From: Cunninghamia lanceolata
Lineage: Eukaryota > Streptophyta > Pinopsida > Cupressales > Cupressaceae
NCBI GenBank assembly: GCA_027924645.1
Contig: BSBN01000809.1
Span: forward strand, 46,468,001 to 46,532,000
DNA: 64,000 nucleotides
Reading direction: 5' to 3'
In this document: positions 12,154 through 23,330 of the stretch, one piece after another
Layout of the letters: each line of letters starts with the position of its first letter
Position numbering within the stretch: the first letter of the stretch is position 1
The notes under the pieces: model-generated
What the model was told of the DNA's origin: nothing
What the model saw: only the letters and a program-made list of their open reading frames with translations
The model's database searches: none
Program-made: the position numbers and the translations under genes

Positions 12154-14946
12154 ATGGAAGCTACGCTTTCATATGGCAGAGTGGCATTTGCAATCATAAA
12201 TATATCATGCTGCTTTTTCTGCTTCACCTCCTCTCCTGCAATTGCAATTGCAATTGCATGCCCCCTCTCTGAAAGCAATAACCTTCTGGATTTCAAGGCG
12301 GCCGTTGTAGATGAGGATAGAATTCTGAGTTCGTGGCACGGATTCAATTGCTGCACGTGGAGTGGAGTTAGCTGTAACTTCCGCACAGGCCATGTTTCTG
12401 GACTGGATTTAAGTGGATACAATTTGAAAGGTCACATCAGTCCATCGTTGTTTCAACTTGCAGAGTTGGAGCACCTAGATCTCAGTCACAACCTCTTCCA
12501 AGGTAATTTCACTCCTCCATATAATGGGAAGTTGAAGAGACTCACTTTTCTTGACTTGTCAGATTCTGGTTACAACAGTGAATTGTATGTGAGTTTGGAA
12601 AGCTTATCATATCTGGTGAGCTTGGAATATCTCTATCTTGATGGAGCGAACATCTCTGTAAGCAAAGAGTGGGGCGAAGCTGTTGGCAGTCTATCCAACC
12701 TTCAACAGCTAAACATGTCTAAGTGTGGGCTTAGCGGACCAATTCCCAATTCCCTTCTCAACCTGACCTCTCTTCTCCATCTCCACCTTCCTGACAATTA
12801 TTTGTCAGCGCAAATACCAGCTTGGTTTGAAAATGTGACTGCCCGCTTGCTTTCACTTGGTCTCGGCGGCAATGAGAATCTTGGAGGAGACGTTTCTTTA
12901 ATTGGACTACAAAAGTCTTCGTCACTAACCAGCATTAATCTCTCACATACAGCTGTGGAGGGCCAAATTCCATCTGCTATAGGGAATATGTCATCCTTGG
13001 AGAGTCTTGTTCTGAAATTTACCAACATTGGAGGTGAGATTCCTCTCTCCATCGTCAATCTCTCTAAACTTGTTCACTTGGATCTGTTCCAAAACAAGTT
13101 AACAGGGGTAATCCCACCTTCCTTGGGCTCACTTTCTTCACTTTTTTTTCTTGACCTCGGTTACAACCGTTTGAATGGCACAATTCCGTCCACAATTTCA
13201 GATCTTGTTAACTTAAGAATCCTTTATCTAGACTCCAACAGTTTAAGAGGCTCCATTTCCCTTTCTCTCTTCCATAATCTCACTAGACTTGAAAACCTGT
13301 ATCTTTCTTACAGTCACTTAACTGTGAGCATTGATTCAACATGGATTCCACAGTTCAAGAAGCTAAGGTTTCTGGGACTAGGTTCCTGCAATCTAGATAG
13401 AATTCCATCGTTTCTTGAGAATCAATATGAATTGGAATATCTGGACCTAGCCCATAACTCTATCACAACTATTCCATCCTGGATATGGAACTTACCCAGT
13501 CTAAGTTATTATTTGAACCTTAGTTGTAACCAAATAACAGGTTCGTTGCCGTCTAGACTAACATCCAGGCCTCTTTTAAGACTAGATTTGCACAATAACA
13601 GTTTTGAAGGTGCTCTTCCTCTTCCTCCTGCTGGTGTTAAGGTGCTGGACCTGTCGATGAATCAGTTCAATGGTTCTATTCCTACTGATATTGGTGAATA
13701 TCTTCAACATACACAGTTCTTAGCCTTGTCGAGCAACAATCTCAGCGGAGCCATTCCAGATTCTATCTGCACTCCAGATTTGGAGGTTCTTGTCCTTTCA
13801 AATAATATGCTAAGCAGTATGATTCCTCCTCATTTAACCAGGAATTGTTCTTTTCTCAGTGTCCTAGATTTGGCGGAAAATCATTTGGAAGGTAAAATGC
13901 CAGCAGAATGGGGAAACCTGAAAGAGATTCTGACATTGAAGCTCGCTGGTAATCATTTGAGAGGAGTTATTCCCTCATCCATTGCAAAATGCCTCTCTCT
14001 CCAAGTATTGGATTTGGGAAACAATAACTTGGAAGGCACCATTCCCCACTGGATTGGAAAGCTATCACAACTGCACGTCTTGATGTTGAGCTCCAATGAA
14101 TTTCAAGGCGGTATTCCACCCCAGGTAGTTGAGCTTCCAAATCTTCAAATTCTGGACCTTTCTGGCAACCACCTTTCAGGACCTATTCCAAGCAACCTTA
14201 CAAACTTGCTTGCAATAGTCAATGCATCACAGAGTAATCCAAACTATCTTGAAAAACACACTTCAGAGAAGACGGTATATACGGTACAAACGGTATATAC
14301 AAATCAGATTACAATTGCCTGGAAAGGTTCGCATGCTGAATTCAAGAAAGTTCTTTTCATTCTTAAGTGTATTGATCTTTCAAACAACAATTTATCAGGG
14401 AGCATTCCTCTCAAAATGGGATCCCTTCATGGCCTGATAACCCTAAACCTTTCAAGGAATCATCTCAGTGGCCGAATCCCAAAAACATTGGGACGCATGG
14501 ATCAGCTAGAGTCTCTGGACCTCTCGGTAAACGGATTGAATGGCAACATTCCGTTAGAACTTCAACTCCTCAGTTACTTGCAGTTCTTGAATCTATCTTA
14601 CAACATGCTTGATGGAAAAGTGCCTCTCGGAGGGCAGTTTCTAACCTTTGGGGAGTTGTCCTACTTAGGCAATACTAACCTAAGTGGGATTCCATTTACC
14701 AATACAACAGTCTGCAACAACTCTTCTGGCTATGACAACTGCACAAGTATTGATACAAGTGGTGAAACAGAGAATTCAGATGCTGAAATGAACTGGTGGG
14801 CAGTGGCATTTGGATTGAGTTGTGGTTTGGGATTTTCTATTGTGATTGGAATATTGACTTTCAATAACAGGGTGAGAAAGAGAGTCTTCAATGTACATGA
14901 TGCTATAATTTTAGCTGTTGATATGTGTATAAGAGGGAATAGATGA
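12154..14946 (+). CDS. Leucine-rich-repeat receptor-like protein (RLP), intact, single exon
   Basis: A 930-residue frame uninterrupted to TGA. I chose ATG 12,154 because the frame opens upstream only with a GTG, and GACATGG has G at -3 and +4. Residues 1 to about 35 are a hydrophobic signal peptide ending AIAIAIA. Residues 36-75 are the N-terminal LRR cap (CPLSESNNLLDFK, then NCCTWSGVSC). Tandem LRRs of the plant xxLxLxxNxLxGxIPxx type follow to about residue 690. A non-LRR island with ITIAWKGSHAEFKK lies at about 690-738, then further LRRs (CIDLSNNNLSGSIP). An acidic spacer precedes a transmembrane helix at about 880-902 and a short basic tail (RVRKR). There is no kinase domain, so it is a receptor-like protein, not a kinase. 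Families of this build act at the plasma membrane in pathogen perception or development with co-receptor kinases such as SOBIR1; the ligand here is unknown. Many N-x-S/T sites suggest glycosylation. T1 inserted 42 bp after the stop. Confidence 0.93.
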   Translation: MEATLSYGRVAFAIINISCCFFCFTSSPAIAIAIACPLSESNNLLDFKAAVVDEDRILSSWHGFNCCTWSGVSCNFRTGHVSGLDLSGYNLKGHISPSLFQLAELEHLDLSHNLFQGNFTPPYNGKLKRLTFLDLSDSGYNSELYVSLESLSYLVSLEYLYLDGANISVSKEWGEAVGSLSNLQQLNMSKCGLSGPIPNSLLNLTSLLHLHLPDNYLSAQIPAWFENVTARLLSLGLGGNENLGGDVSLIGLQKSSSLTSINLSHTAVEGQIPSAIGNMSSLESLVLKFTNIGGEIPLSIVNLSKLVHLDLFQNKLTGVIPPSLGSLSSLFFLDLGYNRLNGTIPSTISDLVNLRILYLDSNSLRGSISLSLFHNLTRLENLYLSYSHLTVSIDSTWIPQFKKLRFLGLGSCNLDRIPSFLENQYELEYLDLAHNSITTIPSWIWNLPSLSYYLNLSCNQITGSLPSRLTSRPLLRLDLHNNSFEGALPLPPAGVKVLDLSMNQFNGSIPTDIGEYLQHTQFLALSSNNLSGAIPDSICTPDLEVLVLSNNMLSSMIPPHLTRNCSFLSVLDLAENHLEGKMPAEWGNLKEILTLKLAGNHLRGVIPSSIAKCLSLQVLDLGNNNLEGTIPHWIGKLSQLHVLMLSSNEFQGGIPPQVVELPNLQILDLSGNHLSGPIPSNLTNLLAIVNASQSNPNYLEKHTSEKTVYTVQTVYTNQITIAWKGSHAEFKKVLFILKCIDLSNNNLSGSIPLKMGSLHGLITLNLSRNHLSGRIPKTLGRMDQLESLDLSVNGLNGNIPLELQLLSYLQFLNLSYNMLDGKVPLGGQFLTFGELSYLGNTNLSGIPFTNTTVCNNSSGYDNCTSIDTSGETENSDAEMNWWAVAFGLSCGLGFSIVIGILTFNNRVRKRVFNVHDAIILAVDMCIRGNR
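12238..12261 (+). repeat. ATTGCA hexamer repeat inside the signal peptide
   Basis: Three ATTGCA units in a row, followed by a related TGC, encode the Ala-Ile run at the end of the signal peptide. Unit gain or loss keeps frame and would only lengthen or shorten the hydrophobic stretch near the likely cleavage site. Confidence 0.8.
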
Positions 14947-14988
14947 AAGTAGATACCATAGTATTAAAGGGTTTTTATTAGTATATAG

Positions 14989-15254
14989 TTTTGGAATTAG
15001 TGAATAATTGAATGAGTGTGAGTGATGGCAGTTAGTGTCAGTGCAGTCAATAAGAATTTCAGTTGTGTCAATAGTCCTTAGTGTGTTGTAAATTAGTTTT
15101 AGTTATATTTCAAGTTAGATTCTAGGATTGTAGGAATTTGTTGTGCCTCTTAAGGCTATATTAAATGTTATTTTCCTTTGTTAAATATACAACAATCTTC
15201 TCTTGAATAATTTCTGCTATATTGCTTATGATGTTCATTTTAATAGTTTTATCA
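14989..15254 (+). repeat. T1 left LTR
   Basis: Matches 16,081-16,343 along its length with visible divergence. The terminal TG has become TT. It is followed by the degenerate primer-binding site at 15,255-15,266. Confidence 0.8.
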
Positions 15255-16080
15255 TATTATCAAAGCTAGATTGGGTGCGACTCCATCATGGGAGTGGCCA
15301 AGAAGATGAGATCATCTTGAGAGTTGATTCTCATAAGATAGTAAATTGAGTCTATTGTAGAGACAATAACATGGGAGTGGTGTTTAGAAGTGTTATTCAT
15401 ATGGTTTGTGTATGAACCAAATCTGAAATTGTTTGGCAAAAATATGAATAAATGAAGAGGATATGTGTGATAATGGAACTAGTGTGATGCAGATTTGTTG
15501 TCAATATAATTACTAGGATGTTTGGGGTAAATTTTCACTGAAGAAAAGGTTTTTGCAATTGAGCAAAGAGGGAGCTATTGCTATTAATGTCGTTGAAACC
15601 AATGAATAAATCATCCTATTTTTATAAACATTAGATGTTTTGGGATCATCAAAGCACATTTGAAAAGGTCATCAAAGGAAATATATGTTCCTTCACATGC
15701 CTCCATTTGGGTGTTGGAGAAGTAGAGGTCCTTGAGATTTCAAAATAGTAGTCATGTGTTCATTTGATAGTTTAATGGATGCTTGGCTTTAGGAATGAAA
15801 GAGAATGTTTGTGATATGTAGGAATGTGCTAGATATCATAGAGACTTCAATTCTTCATTAAGAAAGAGTGTTGGAATTAATGAATAACTAAATATGTGTG
15901 AGTGTTGGTAGTTAGTTTCATTGCTGTCATAAGAGTTGTAGTTCCTTGAGATTTCAAAATAGTAGTCGTGTTCATTTGATAGTTTAATGGATGCTTGGCT
16001 TTAGGAATGGAAGAGAACATTTGTGATATGTAGGAATGTGCTAGATATCATAGAGACTTCAATTCTTCATTAAGAAAGAG

Positions 16081-16343
16081 TGTTGGAATTAATGAATAAC
16101 TAAATATGTGTGAGTGTTGGTAGTTAGTTTCACTGTTGTCATAAGAGTTGTAGTTGTGTCAATAGTCATTAGTGTGTTGTCAATTAGTTTTAGTTAGGTG
16201 TCAAGCTATATTCTAGGATTGTAGCAATTGGTTGTACCTCTTAAGGCTACATAAAAAGTAATCTTCCTTGTTAAATATACAACAATGTTCTCTTGAATAA
16301 TTTCTACTATATTACTTCACTATTCATTTTTATAGTTTTATCA
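16081..16343 (+). repeat. T1 right LTR
   Basis: Keeps the intact terminus TGTTGGAATTA and ends TTTTATCA. Directly preceded by the polypurine tract AAGAAAGAG. Confidence 0.8.
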
Positions 16344-16348
16344 TATGG

Positions 16349-17949
16349 CTAGTGCAAATTTATAAGTGCAAGGTGAGATAGAAATTATTCAAGTTATCCA
16401 TCCTATAAACATTTCAATGGGTGATATATGTAATTTTTGATATGTATCCTTGATTATTTTATTTTCTAGTATGAAGGTTTTTTTTCTCAAGTATATGCCA
16501 TGGAATTATATTTAAGCACAATGTAAACATGAAGTTGTTTTAGTGTTATTGTTATATTTTAAAATAACTAAAATATTATATAATATATAATTGTAAGGGA
16601 TAAAATATATACTTTTTTTATGAATTATTTTAAATAATTTGGATTTTGTTGTTAAAGAAATTGTTAGAAACCATGAATCTACTAAGCAATAGCAGGTCAC
16701 AAAAATGGAGTGAAAGCAATTGTGAATTGTAATGATAGATTATGAACAAGAGGTGACATATATAGGTGAGAGAGGTGAAGAGGTTGAGTTGACTTAGGAG
16801 TTGACTTCAACACTCCTCTCACCAAGTGTCGAATGACTGTCGACATATAGCTTGGAGAGTCCAATATAACTCTCCAACTTTGATACCTAGCACCTAAGGT
16901 GGCTTAAAGCCATGTGTTTAAATATATTACTTGAATAAGGTATAGTTTAGCACTAACTAAAATTTATCACTATAGAATTATTATGTCTTGGCAAAGGAGC
17001 AATGACTATTGTTCCAATATTTGGAGAGGTTATAACCAAACAAGCAATCTTCCTCTATGTTTGAGAGGGGCAACTCCCTTGTATGATAATTTATTTTTCT
17101 AAGGGTATTCTTTTTACCATAAAATATGAAAGATAAACTTATCTAAAACTTAAAAGATTTAAAGAAACGGGAAATTTGTAGCCTGGCTAATAGGAAGGTA
17201 CAACTTTTAGATTTTCCAACAAAATAATTTAAGATATACACAAAGATAAACTACCATATTTATCTCCACAAAAAAAAATTATTGAATGTGAGTAGGTAAA
17301 GAGGATTTAAATACAAGAGTATGATCTAAATTAAGAAAGAACAAATCTTGATAGTTTTTACAACACACACATTAAGAAAAACTATTCTATATCAATTTCA
17401 AATTACACCAAGACAATATTATAATGGAGAATGATAAATATTCTAATCGCATAAGAGAGAATCTTAAAAATAATGGCTATTATTCCAACATAAGAAAGAA
17501 AAATAGCAGAAAGAAGACAATAAATAGACTCATAAACCAACACTATTATCCCTTTATTGATTTTTGAAAAAAAAAACACACAAATTTCTTTTTCTTTGTC
17601 AAAAGTGAGAGGATCCAAAAAAAATTCCTTTCTTTACATCCAATCCCTATATAAATAGGCCCTTCCTTCTATAACTACCTTGTACCAACATTTTAGTTTA
17701 TGGTTTTAATAAAAAAATAAAAAGAGTCATTAACTTTCCCAACATAAAGTTATAAAATAAATCCATTTTATAAAGTCATATTAAAATGACTTTATATGTT
17801 ATATTTAAGAGAAGACAATAAAGTGACATAAGGGAATCACTTAAGTTTTAGCCTTTGCTACTCTGAACTCTACTCAAGTTGGAGAACTCTGACTACTCTA
17901 AAGCTAGACGAATTCCTTTAAAAATTCTGAATTGCTTCATAATAGGAGT
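16349..17949. other. Unassigned AT-rich intergenic DNA
   Basis: No gene is seen. 16,740-17,100 has alternating purine-rich and CTCTCC words of LTR-like character, but neither termini nor a second copy could be found in the window. Confidence 0.25.
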
Positions 17950-20900
17950 GATCAATTAAGCTTTTGGAATGATTGTGTTTAGGAATCACAATTCCCATGT
18001 GACTAATATTTCATCAATTTCTTTCATTTGTTTAGGGATTTTCAACATATCTTTACAGTAATTTGATAGCACACATGATATGGAGCCCAACTTGTCTAAT
18101 GTATTCATGTTGATTGTTTCTTTGATGAAGAACTCTTCATAAACCGTATCTTTGAAACTTTTCTTAATCAACTAAAGATCTTCTAGACCTAAATCATCCT
18201 TATTTAAAATATCTACTTCAAAATGCAAATGACTTGTAGCAATCTTTGAATTTATTTTCTAACAAGACTTTGACAAATTTTTGAATTCTGAAATGGTCTA
18301 TTTAAAGATCATGAGTCTCAACTCAATACTTTTATACCAAGAAATTGCATCATATTCATCAAGTTTGTTCAAAACCTTTTGAGTAATTAAAGTTTGAACA
18401 TCATATTTTGTCATCTTATTAAGGTCTCTAATTACACCTTGCCATATAACATCCTAATTTTTGAGTTCTTTGAGTTCTTTATCTAAACCTTTCTTTTTAT
18501 CATCAACTCTTTGATATAATTTTATTGCTTTATCATTAGCATTCAAACCATTAAAAATGATCTGCTCTACCCATGTTTCAGTGGCCCTTCCATAGGCTTG
18601 GTATTTACCAATTTTATCTATTATCTCTTTATCAACATTCTTAGCATTGGCATCTATTGGATGTGATGATGATAATTCCAAAGATCGAGTAGATATATCC
18701 ACAATAGACTTAATATAAATTGGTCAATACATGAATTTATTCTTCTATGCACTTCTTGGTCTCCTTTTCTTTTTTTGTTCTTTTAACTAACCTTGAAGTT
18801 CAGACTTGAAAGTTGTGAATATCTCCTTCATGAGTAGAAGGACCTAGTTCAATTCAAGAAATCTGATAATCATCTACAGTGACATCATTCTGATTTTGGT
18901 CACTTGTTGGTTTTTCCACTTCTTAATATTTATTCAAAGTTGAATCTATCAACAATATTGAAGTGATAGTATCCCCTTTAGGTTGTGGATTTGTAGCCTA
19001 TAACATTTTTGCAACAACCTTAAACCTAGGATTGACCATCTATGAATTTTTTGTTTTCTTACAGACTACTTTTAGCCATTGTAAAGGAGAGGCAATAGTT
19101 ATTTTCTTATGACTATAAGAAATAGAAGGCTAAATATTTATGGGTAAAGTGTCTATGATGATATTATCCTATGTTGGAGATGGGGGAGGAGATGTGTGAG
19201 TGGAAGATGTTTGAGTAGAAGACTGTGGGGTGATGGAGGAGTTGGTTGATATGGAGGAAGAACTAAATTTGTGACAATAGGATTTTCAAGTTCTTGTGTA
19301 CACACTTGATCAGACAGAGAATTTCGTGGCCTTTTTACCTTTTATTTTTCCTAGGTATAACATCTCCCCAAGCACGTGTATTCTTTAAATTGACCCCCTT
19401 CTTTGGATCTTCTTCATCACCACCACTTGTAGTATTGGATTTAGACCTTTTTAAATATACAACAATAGATGGTGACACAATAGCTTCACATTGTTTTTAA
19501 TTTTCATTTGTTTCTTTAGAGCATTTCTTGAGTTTAAAGTAGTATGCATTGCAATCTTAGTTTTTAATCATTTCTTAGATTTCTTCAAAACAAAGAGTGT
19601 CCTTTCATTATATCTTTCATCTTCTTATCAATCCAATTGATGCTGAAATTGTAATGTAGTTGAAAGTAAATTATCTATCATATCAAAATCATCATTAATA
19701 ATTCCTATGGTATCAAAACCAAGTTTAGAATCTTGCATTTGTTCAATATTCATTTTGGACCAATCCCTTCTTCTTACTTCAAAATTATATTTGTAATTAG
19801 CCCAATAATATTATAAATGTGGTTGATGAAAATACCTTGGTCCTAACTACAAATTATCCCTAACTTATTTATTTCTATCAAATGGAAATCTCTTAGTATA
19901 AAAATACATATTGACCTTTATGAGAGCTCTTTCCACATTTTGTGCATCAAAAGATGATTGATAGGTATAATGACAGGTAGTTTTAGAGGAAATGGATATC
20001 CCGCTTTCTTCCTATCCTTGCATCCTTTTTTTGTTGTTTCCATTTTCCTATAGAGCTCAATTAAAACAAGATGATCACTAAATAAACATATTTGGGAAAT
20101 TTGTAAGGGAATTCATCAAAACCAATGACTCTGATATAGGTGAACCTTTGGAATTGAAAAAAATAACTACCAAAATGTGTGATCAGATTGGTAGCTTCAT
20201 GAGAAATATGCAATCCAACATTCCCATCCAATTATCTTGTTTTCAAAATAGTAAATGCATCATTTACCCACCTGAAATTCTTATTAGCTACTTCCAATTA
20301 TAACCATGGATAATAATCATAAATTTGCATAGTGTCATCATAGGTTTAAACTTCATGTGGCCCAGGCCATGTCCTCATGCTCACTATAACATAAAACAAA
20401 TAAGATGGCATGTAGAACTTCCTTTTAGTTAGGAAATTGACTAGCTGATTATGAATATTATCACTTCTTAATTTACCTTAATCGATGAGCTGTATGCATA
20501 TCTAATAATGATGAGGAATTGAGATATCCAATATTTGAATGTATCAATTTCCTTGTTTCCCATCACTCTGTTTAGTAGGGTAGTAATATCTCAAACATCA
20601 TCATTGAAGTGAAATCTTTGCAAATTCTTTGGAATTCTAGATTTTCCTTTTTAGGCACTTTTAGCCAAAATTTGGTTATGTTGTTAAAAAAAGCATCTCT
20701 CTTATCTTGGAAGTAATGATTTCCAATTTTTGCACTCATGTCTACATATTCATCCCTAATTTGCAATAGTAAAGTTGTCCTAATGAAATGCACATCTAAT
20801 TTGGAATCAAGTGACCATCCACAATTCTTAACTCTCAATCTTTTGGTTCATAATGTTTGACACAAGCCAAAACCAAGTGTGTACCATTGTACTAATGTAG

Positions 20901-21060
20901 GAAAACCACCTGCATGAACTAGACCACTCTGAAATGTTTCTTCTACCATAGGGAGTCTAGGGTTTTATTTCATTTTCTTCCAAAAGATCTCTAAATTAAC
21001 ATGCCCTAAAATGCCATCACTGAATTCAAATTGTGAATTGTCAAGCACTGAAGCATGTTC
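17950..21060 (-). pseudogene. O2: decayed copy of a long unidentified ORF
   Basis: Read on the minus strand, protein-like text runs for about 3.1 kb with scattered stops and frameshifts. The first part (from about 21,060 to 19,600) looks folded, with LGHVNLEIFWKKM, HAGGFPTLVQWYTLGFGL and ITKFWLKVPKKENLEFQ. The middle (about 19,330-19,000) is Ser/Thr/Pro-rich and probably disordered. The last part (about 18,960-17,980) is charged and helical, with AIKLYQRVDDKKKG. The longest open pieces are 88, 82 and 61 codons. It is paralogous to O1. The layout resembles large unassigned proteins that recur in conifer repeat DNA, perhaps an extra ORF of a retroelement. No catalytic motif is visible and the family is not identified. 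Confidence 0.5.
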
Positions 21061-22200
21061 ATATCCCTAGTAAGAAATTTTCACTTTATGTGGCTTTAAA
21101 ATTAACCAAAAAAGATGAGCTAGGTTTTGAGCAATAATTTAATTAATTACAAACAAAGAAATCTTGTTTTGGTATGTATTGATAACCAAATTGAAAAATG
21201 CAACACAAGAAAGATAATGATCACCTTATCTCCCTAGAAAAGATAATTGATTCTGAGATCAATCACCTCCAAGGTCCTGGGATATGGGTCACAACTATGC
21301 TATGCAAACTAAGTGGTCAATATGGATTGTTTGTTTAAGGGGCCTATGGTTTTAAGTTGTAATCAAACTAGATTTTGTTTATTCTAAATACTATTCTATC
21401 TAATGGTGAAAAAAGATCAAAAGACTCTGAGTATGCAAGAGAATAGTAATGTAAGTGCTTAGTATCATTCTTAAAGTAATAACAACCTAAGAAATTATTA
21501 ACTACAATGTCAAGATTGGCATAAACCCTATCCTTTTCATAAACAGTGTGAGATTCTAAGGATTTTCAAGTGATAGAGTGAAAATAACATTTAACTACTG
21601 TATTCCACATACAAGTTAAATTATAAATCCACTGATTCACTTCAAGATTCAACAATAAACACAATATTTCTCAAGTAAATAATAAATTAAGATAGATATT
21701 AGACACTAAACCAAATGTGAGAAGACTAATCTAGAGAAACATGAACAATTGTATTGATGTTATTTAATAATGAAGGTACAAATCCAAAAAATAGCTACAT
21801 TGGAATTTGGAAGAACTTCCTTTAATAAAATTATCTCCTTCTAATCTAGAATGATACAGCTGAATGTAAAAGACTAACTAGAACGTTGCTTGAAATTTCT
21901 AAGTACTAGACCAATGGACTAATTCTTCTACCATCAGACCCTTTGAAAGAGATAAGAGTCCACCTTTTATAGATCCTAAGAAATCAATGAAAAACAACTT
22001 TAAAACACATGTAGGGCCCATCCTCAACTCACATGCAAGTGCATTAAACATATAGAAAAAGCCATCCTATTTGTAGACCAAAACCATGTGTACCCTAAGA
22101 ACCACGCAAAAAATCTCATGAAAGCAAACAAGGATCACTTTATAACTACATTGAATCCTTTTTACATCATAGAAAAGAATGAATGGAATCTTTTAAAGAA
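21061..22200. other. Unassigned spacer between the O2 and O1 remnants
   Basis: AT-rich, no frame or motif recognised on either strand. By position it would be upstream of O2 and downstream of O1 on the minus strand. Confidence 0.3.
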
Positions 22201-23330
22201 TATTCTCTACACGAAAAATAGAAAGGTCATCTTGAGGCACCCTTAGTGCTTTATTCCTGTTTATACTCTGCAAAATTATCCAAGCACTGAACAACCCTAT
22301 CTTCATTTGAATCTCAACTTCTCAAACCTCTTAGATACATTATCCATTATCTTCTTAAGCTTTTGCATATCACTTTTTATAAAATAAAAATTGGCCCTGG
22401 TATCCATACACCTGTCTAAAATGTCTTCATAAAACCTGAAGGTATACTTAACTCTCCTTCTATTTTCCTCTTGAAGGCTTATTTGGCTACATCCAAAGTA
22501 TTTATCCTACATTTATCTTCCAAAAAGAGTTCAAGACCTATGAAATTCTTTATAAATATTTCAAAATTGGAAGTATACTCTTGCACATCCTTTTGTAGTT
22601 TCAAGATCTCAAACCTATATTCTATCATCTAGTCAAGCTTGAATTAATTATATTTATAGACCTGGTAGGCATGAGTTTTCCACAGTCCATGAATTAAGAT
22701 AGAGTGCTTCTGGATTAAACTATGTATGTTTTTGCATCAACGTTTTGGATCATGCTCAATGGTCCTCTTCCTGATGATGGATCATTGAGCATGATTTGAA
22801 ACGTTGATGCAAAAACATACAGTTTAATCCAGAAGCACTCTATCTTAATTTATAGACCTGTCAACAAAATCAAGCTCTTCATCTTAAATCATATTCACTT
22901 TATTTATTTCATCTAGGCTCATTCTATTAATTTCTTACATAAGCTTCACATCCTATCCTAGCTTATCATGCTCTGTTTTGAAGATGTCCATGAAAGAAAC
23001 CATTTTTCTTTCCGATTGATAGGCTTTCTCATAATATTTATAGCCAATATCTAGAGCTTTATTTTCTTCAAAAAAAATTACAAACCCATTTGTCTATTAC
23101 ATTTGAATTTTCTTTCATCAACTACATGGAATCTACCTCTTGCTTGGCCATCAAAATTGGAGTTTTTGAAGGTAGATCTTGTTGGGAAATGGGAGTGAGA
23201 ATCTCTTTTACAAATGTCTTAATTTTCTTCACCTATAACTTCAAGTCTTCCTTAGTTTTTTGTATATTTTGGCATTCTTGACACTATTGTGTAAACTACT
23301 AAACGTAAGGAAACTATTTCCTCCTCTGAG
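22200..23330 (-). pseudogene. O1, C-terminal part: decayed helical coding region
   Basis: On the minus strand broken frames rich in Lys, Glu, Asp and hydrophobic residues suggest a coiled or helical tail, matching O2 18,960-17,980 in character and relative place. A hairpin element (22,665-22,848) is inserted inside it. Assignment to O1 rests on order and orientation, with the disordered segment at 25,010-26,206 and the folded segment at 60,976-62,500 lying upstream. Confidence 0.4.
22665..22848 (-). mobile_element. Hairpin element H1, 184 bp, with 12-bp target duplication
   Basis: Arms at about 22,692-22,765 and 22,779-22,850 are near-perfect reverse complements around a loop containing TCTTCCTGATGAT. 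One side carries a single-sided extension with CCACAGTCCAT (from 22,679). The 12-mer TTTATAGACCTG flanks the element exactly (22,653-22,664 and 22,849-22,860), so it is a discrete insertion into O1. A second family member (H2) lies at the right edge of the window in the opposite orientation and shares arm, core and extension. A 12-bp duplication is too long for LTR elements or most DNA transposons. It would fit Mutator-like or SINE/LINE-type insertion. Confidence 0.8.

Larger units (their letters stand above)
14989..16343 (+). mobile_element. T1: 1.35-kb non-autonomous LTR element (TRIM-like) in the 3' flank of the RLP gene
   Basis: Two direct repeats of about 265 bp (14,989-15,254 and 16,081-16,343) start TGTTGGAATTA (the first copy has TTTTGG) and end TTTTATCA. 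After the left one comes TATTATCAAAGC, matching 9 of 12 bases of the initiator-Met primer site TGGTATCAGAGC. Just before the right one is the purine tract AAGAAAGAG. The flanks TATAG and TATGG fit a decayed 5-bp target duplication. The 826-bp interior shows no coding frame, so movement would have depended on a full copia element. A 212-214 bp tandem duplication (15,730-15,943 and 15,944-16,157) spans the purine tract and the first 75 bp of the LTR, leaving a third LTR start at 15,869. Because T1 lies 42 bp after the RLP stop codon, its LTR may supply the transcript end. Confidence 0.8.

Noticed and set aside
12087..12422. Minus-strand frame of 111 codons
   Set aside because: It lies antisense to the signal-peptide and cap region of the RLP gene and follows from its codon composition; no family features.
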